Source of the DNA: Plantago ovata
Lineage: Eukaryota; Streptophyta; Magnoliopsida; Lamiales; Plantaginaceae
NCBI GenBank assembly: GCA_028274465.1
Contig: CM051456.1
Location: forward strand, 73,704,753 to 73,768,752
Direction: 5' to 3'
DNA: 64,000 nucleotides
The position numbers were made by a program, and so were the translations under genes. The notes under the pieces were generated by a model, which worked only from the letters and a program-made list of their open reading frames with translations, made no database searches and had not been told where the DNA came from. Positions within the stretch are counted from its first letter, which is position 1. Each line of letters starts with the position of its first letter. This document shows, one piece after another, positions 59,728-64,000 of this stretch.

Positions 59728-61346
59728 AAGAAGAAAAGAAAAGAGTTAGAACGAATAGAAGAAACCCAAAAGATGATGGAAGCTCTCAGCCATAACAACA
59801 ACACGTTTCTTATCCCTTATTTTCTGATGCAGCCGCATCATATAGATTTTTGGGAATATGAAACGCATAATTTGTTTCATACAGGCCTAGCCCAGTTGGT
59901 ATGTGTGCAGACTATTTTTCTGCAGGTCACGGGTTCGAAGCCCATCACTATCAACTTCATTCTTTTGGGCTTTTAATACTTGAACTATATTCTAAATTGG
60001 TTCAATTGCACTTTCTAACTTTAATTGAATTAAATCTAATTTAATCTTTTCTTCTTTTATTAATTAAATCTAATTTAATCAATTTACTTTCTAAAAGTAT
60101 AAATCAATTAAGTCCAATGAATCGAATTCAACTTAATTAATTATTTCTATCAAATTAATTAAGTCTCAATAATATTAAATTAAATATTTATCAATCCAAT
60201 TCATATTTTATTTAATAGAGTACTTAAGTCATAAATCTAATTATAACTTAATTAACGAATTCTATCAAATGAAATGTCCTTGACAATAGTAAATCAAATG
60301 TTATCAATCCAATTGACATTTAATTTATACTAATTCTTAATGGGGAGAATTATCACCTAGTTGTATATGACCCATAGGCCCTCACATATCAGGCAATGAT
60401 CAAATCAAGGTCTCAGTGAATATTCCTAGACAATCGTCACTAGACAATAGTAATATGTAAGGAATGTTTGTTGAGGAGATACAAACTGCCTGTGATGTAG
60501 AGTACTTTGATGATACGGTCCTTTCATTCTCGAATACTCGAATGAGTCTAGAATATGGATTAGTGTTTATTCCAATAACTCATCCATTGTCTCTCAATCT
60601 TCTTAGTCGATCTAGATGATTATGTCCAAACACCATTTTGACATATATCTTTGTAGTGGCCACTGACTAACGATCGCACTAATATGAGATGTAGAGTATT
60701 CTCTCCTTGAATCCATTCGGAGGAATGAATCCTGATCTTGGTCCAATCACTCACACCATATGCTTCCTAATATACCCAACGCATGCCCTATCTACCTACT
60801 TTAAGAGTGCAAGCGTTGCGCATGGTCAAAGTATATTATTCCACATATGATATAGTATTGACCTCAAGTCTGAGGACTATTACATCACCCTACAATCCGG
60901 TACTCCCATAGACACTTAAATAGAATTTACCAAATGGTTTCTCGGCTGGGTATGCCAACACTCTCCAAAGTGTCCATGTGTCCATCATGAATAACCAAGC
61001 TATTCGCAGCAGTGAGAACTACCACATCCTCGAAGGATCTGATGCAACACATGCTAGTCTCTATCGCATCATTGATATCCCATATCTCAATGACCATCGA
61101 CTAGTGGCTAATTTTAGGACTTAAGTTCTGACACGCAAGCTCCCACTAACATGGTGATTATCTTTAGTCCTTGGGAACATCTTACAGAATAATTCAAACA
61201 ATCAAATAATTTATTCCGTAAATGTAATGCCAATTGTATTTATGTATGCTTAAATAAATGTAACATAAATAAATACCAATAAGCTGAATGCGGTAAAGTA
61301 CATATCGTCCTTAATGTTGATTGTCTCTAGGACATATATACTTTCA

Positions 61347-61649
61347 GAGACAAGGTACTTGGACATTGAGAGATTGTCGTTTGCCTTGGTCTACACCGCA
61401 AGGAGGCTCAAACCGTACTTTGATGCACATAAGGTGATTGTCTTAACAAGCCAACCTCTCAAGCAAGTCCTAGGACGACCAGAAATGAGTGGAAGACTAG
61501 AAAGATGGGCAATCGAGCTTAGTGAGTGCATCGACTACCAAGCTCCATTAGCCAAAAAAGGTCAAGTCCTAGCAGATTTCTTGGTTGAGTACCCCGCCAA
61601 GGACCCTATGGACGTCTCCCAAAGGAAGCACAATCTTATTCAGCTATGA
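61347..61649 (+). pseudogene. Element E RNase H (first, retroviral-type)
   Basis: The frame resumes after element F (TRYLDIERLSFALVYTARRLKPYF) and continues with the RT-linked RNase H C-terminal part: VLTSQPLKQVL, GRLERWAIELSE, KGQVLADFLVEYP. It stops at 61647-61649. Comparison of the family suggests a frameshift near this point before the next frame at 61705. The first half of this domain is upstream of element F. Confidence 0.85.
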
Positions 61650-61704
61650 TGATCGACTCCCAAGGACCACAAGTCAGTGAATATTTCAAGGCCCTGAAGC
61701 GGCG

Positions 61705-62917
61705 TTGAGAGGATTCAAGGAACTAGCCCAAGCTAGTAGTGAAATTGACATGTCCAATGCCGAAGACGCCATGCTTTATCGTCCTGAGACCAATGACCAA
61801 AGGGAAGAGTACACTCCCAGTCACATGTTCCTTCTCAACGATGTGTCCATGGAAGAAGAAAATTCTCAGATCATCGTCCAACGACCAAAACCCGCGACGG
61901 AGGGTCCGGAGGAAACAACAAAAGTTCGGAAGGAAACAGCCGAGGGACCGAAGGAACCGGTCCAAGAAATATTGCTTCCCGAGCCAAAGGATCCAAAATA
62001 TCATGGAGATGTTTGGATTTTACAAGTAGATGGTTCGTCTTGCGGGAGGTCCGGAGGAATTGGAATTTACCTCAGGAGTCCCGGAGGAGCCGAGTTGGAA
62101 TACGCTGTGACCTTAGGCTTCTCGGTCTCAAACAATGAAGCTGAATATGAAACAATTCTGATTGGTCTCCGGATGGCCAAAGCACTTCAAGTGAAGAAAA
62201 TCAAACTTTTTACCGACTCACAATTGGCCGAGAGACAGCTGTCTGGAGCATTTAAACCAAAGAAGAGCTCCTTGCTAGAGTACAAGGACGCTATCAAAGA
62301 AGAAATGGCTCACTTTCAGGAATACCAAGTGGAAAAATTTGCTAGAGAACTCAATGGTAAGGCGAATGCCTTGTCCAAATATGCATCTGCGTCCGGAGGC
62401 ATAGACACTCGGAATGTGATACTTCTAAAGAGGGAGATTTCGTCCATCGCAAGTCCTCAAAAAAGTGCGCAAGGTATGTTCACTATCGATACGACCCCAA
62501 GTTGGATGCAACCTATCGCGGCCTATTTGATGCATGGAATCCTCCCGAGGGACCGTGCGGAAGCAAGGATGGTCAAAGCAAGAGCAGTAAGGTACTTCGT
62601 CCAAGGGACATATCTTTACAAGAGATCATTTAGAGGCACACACCTTAGGTGCGTTAGCAACAACGAAGTCCAAGCAATCCTGGAGGAGATGCACCAAGGG
62701 AGTTGTAGAAACCATTTGGGAGGAAGAGCCTTAGCTAATAAACTTATCCGCCAAGGATTTTATTGGCCAACGGTGCGAGAGGACGCCGCACAATTTGTGC
62801 GCAAGTGCGAAGAATGCCAATACTTTGCGACCCCCGATCATGCGCCTGCAAGACCACTTATTCCCTCCAAGATCACATGCCTCTTTGACACATGGGGAAT
62901 CGACATAGTCGGACCAT
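61705..62917 (+). pseudogene. Element E second RNase H and integrase N-terminus
   Basis: About 400 codons without an ATG of certain use. A low-complexity Glu/Pro/Lys linker (residues 45-100) precedes a complete second RNase H domain (about 108-235): VDGSSCGRSGGIG, NNEAEYETILIGL, FTDSQLAERQLSG, ELNGKANALSK. The extra archaeal-like RNase H is a hallmark of the Tat group (family knowledge). HHCC zinc binding follows (MHQGSCRNHLGG ... CEECQ, about 330-375), then the start of the integrase core (DTWGIDIVGPL), cut at 62917 by LTR G2. Confidence 0.9.
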
Positions 62918-64000
62918 TGATGAACGAGATTGTCAGACTCAATTAATCAAATAAATTTCTTTTTAGCCAAAGGCAATTCACAACTACAACGAAAATCAAG
63001 GCACGTAGTGTAGAAGTAAAATAACCTCAAGTGTCGATCTCTAAGGACTATAACTAGCTTTATCTAATTTAACTTAAACTATAAACTCAACAAACGACTT
63101 AGCACAAATTTTCTTATCAATAATAATGGAAGTTAGCGATAGTATGATCATTCAAAGCATCAGGTTAATAATCATGCATGAAGTACTTGAACGCTTGCAT
63201 AGAAATCTAAGATCATGAATTGTCCAATGTGTTCCGTTCAATTCAACACTACGAAGATAGAGGGCTTAGATAGATCAAAGAAATAAAGCAATAAGTCAAG
63301 TCTAAATCACGTTACAGCCACTCATGCATAATTAAGAACCCTAGCTAAGAAATCACATACTATCACCAACGATAGATTTAGCTACTCATAGATAAATCAA
63401 AAATCAACAAGAATCATAGCAAGACTGAATGAAAACATGTTGAAAGAAATAAATAAAAGCAGAAAAATCGTGAGATGCAAGTTACCAACGAAGGGCGTCA
63501 ATCTCCGAAGATTTGCTAACTCACAAGCAAGAATTGATAAACAACGAGGTCCAATTTCTATGCTTAATCCTCCAAATTGAAAAGAAAAAGAGTCTCCTAT
63601 GCTAAGAATTCCCAGAACAGGCTCTGGAGAATTTGTCTCTCAAAATAATGTGAAAAGGTATGAAAAACGTAGAACAATAGGCAAACATATATATAGTTAC
63701 GGAAACGCACGGGGCGAACCGCCCCAGACGCCGGGCGATTCGCCTGGTGCGGGGCGATTCGCCCCACGTCCCAGGCGATTCGCCTGGGACGTCCAGACCG
63801 ACTCTAGCGAGATTTTAGCCTTCTTTTCCTTTTCGGGCTCAGATTTTGCCTTCTAGTGACCTTTAAGCCTTGAAACTCGTCCCCTAGGCCACAAATCTCA
63901 TCCGAAACTTTCTAGATACACCACGAATGTCCTCGAAACACCAAAACCTCGCCCTCTTCATCAATATTGCCCATAAAAACATGTTTTTCACCTAAAACCT
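62918..64000 (-). mobile_element. G2: Athila-type LTR, cut by the window end
   Basis: Starts TGATGAACGAGATTG like G1, is co-linear with it to its block TTTTCACCTAAAACCT, and stops at the last base, about 140 bp short of the expected end. ACCAT at 62913-62917 is the presumed TSD; the other copy is outside the window. It could be a solo LTR or the 3' LTR of a full element extending rightward. TATATATA is at 63688-63695. Confidence 0.9.
63711..63791 (-). promoter_or_regulatory. Cluster of four GGCGAAYCGCC palindromes upstream of the G2 TATA box
   Basis: Four inverted repeats in 80 bp: GGGGCGAACCGCCCC, GGGCGATTCGCCTG, GGGGCGATTCGCCCC and CAGGCGATTCGCCTG. In the element's own direction they lie 15-95 bp upstream of TATATATA. 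Element D has one strong copy in the same place and G1 one variant. It is a candidate enhancer or binding array; no factor is assigned. Confidence 0.6.

Larger units (their letters stand above)
50304..61346 (-). mobile_element. Element F: copia-type, largely non-coding (LARD-like)
   Basis: 11.0 kb on the minus strand with a perfect TSD GAGAC (50299-50303 and 61347-61351). LTRs are 50304-52297 (3') and 58398-61346 (5', enlarged by a DNA transposon). The PBS CTCTGATACCA on the plus strand (58386-58396) and a PPT, AAGTGGGAGAT on the minus strand (52298-52308), are intact. The LTRs are very similar (about 97% by eye), yet the 6.1-kb interior has no ORF above 80 codons. This fits a non-autonomous large retrotransposon derivative. 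Confidence 0.85.
58398..61346 (-). repeat. Element F 5' LTR with inserted DNA element
   Basis: 2949 bp; without the 952-bp insertion it is about as long as the 3' LTR and very similar. It carries the same tRNA-like segment (TAGCCCAGTTGG at 59888-59899, GGTTCGAAGCC at 59932-59942), here with a better B box than the 3' copy. Confidence 0.92.
47494..64000 (+). mobile_element. Element E: Tat-type Ty3/gypsy pol with nested insertions, incomplete
   Basis: Pieces of one plus-strand gypsy pol lie at 47494-47882, 49398-50303 and 61347-62917. The frame matches across each gap and each gap starts after a 5-bp word that reappears on the far side where that side is visible. RT, RNase H, a second RNase H domain and an HHCC zinc region are present. 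The dual RNase H defines the Tat group. The 5' part (LTR, PBS, gag, protease) is absent in the window and the 3' part is beyond its end. E is the oldest layer here. Confidence 0.85.

Noticed and set aside
62913..62923. ACCAT before G2 equals the TSD of element D
   Set aside because: Possible target preference, but five bases in two cases can match by chance, and G1 has AGATA. The second TSD copy of G2 is outside the window.

Overview
The window is intergenic, retrotransposon-dominated nuclear DNA of a land plant, very probably a flowering plant. The evidence is the set of element lineages: a SIRE/Maximus-type Ty1/copia element, a Del/Tekay-type chromovirus, Athila-type Ty3/gypsy elements, a Tat-type gypsy pol with two RNase H domains, a Mutator-like DNA element with 9-bp target duplications, and LTRs primed by initiator tRNA-Met (TGGTATCAGAGC) or a Athila-type primer site. 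The species cannot be named from the sequence. I see no confident intact host gene, no rRNA and no functional tRNA.

Left block (2191-45395). One SIRE-like copia element (A, minus strand) is bounded by ATGCA target-site duplications (TSDs) and has near-identical 1.56-kb LTRs, a PBS and a PPT. Read on the minus strand it carries gag, protease, integrase, RT/RNase H and an extra ORF downstream of pol. It is spread over 43 kb because four later insertions sit inside it: an Athila-like element D in gag (34215-43618, TSD ACCAT), a deleted copia element B in RT (25186-29787, TSD ACTAT/ACTAA), a Del/Tekay chromovirus C three bases upstream of the extra ORF (12334-22937, TSD ATTTC), and a solo LTR of the B family in the extra ORF (5374-7450, TSD GTCTT). 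A is coding-dead, with stops, frameshifts, a 35-bp duplication and a ~960-bp duplication. D and C keep nearly complete polyproteins with a few single-base frameshifts.

Host spacer (1-2190 and 45396-47490). This AT-rich sequence flanks A. Conceptual removal of A leaves a minus-strand reading frame open across the target site, so A may have interrupted an unrecognised gene or another old element. A ~145-bp repeat lies on both sides. A hairpin-rich, palindromic stretch ends this zone at about 47475.

Right block (47494-64000). A degenerate Tat-type gypsy pol (E, plus strand) is interrupted three times: by an Athila-type solo LTR G1 (47883-49397, TSD AGATA), by a copia-type element F (50304-61346, TSD GAGAC) whose 6.1-kb interior lacks substantial ORFs although its LTRs are very similar, and by a second Athila-type LTR G2 (62918 to the window end). 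The 5' LTR of F itself contains a 952-bp foldback Mutator-like element (58776-59727, TSD AAGAAGAAA).

The most interesting features are not whole genes. They are an upstream small ORF with splice-like borders in the chromovirus, an exon-like segment conserved in the B-family LTRs, palindrome clusters just upstream of the TATA boxes of all Athila-type LTRs, tRNA-like A/B boxes inside two unrelated LTR families, a mismatched LTR pair in B, and a foldback structure in the Mutator-like element.
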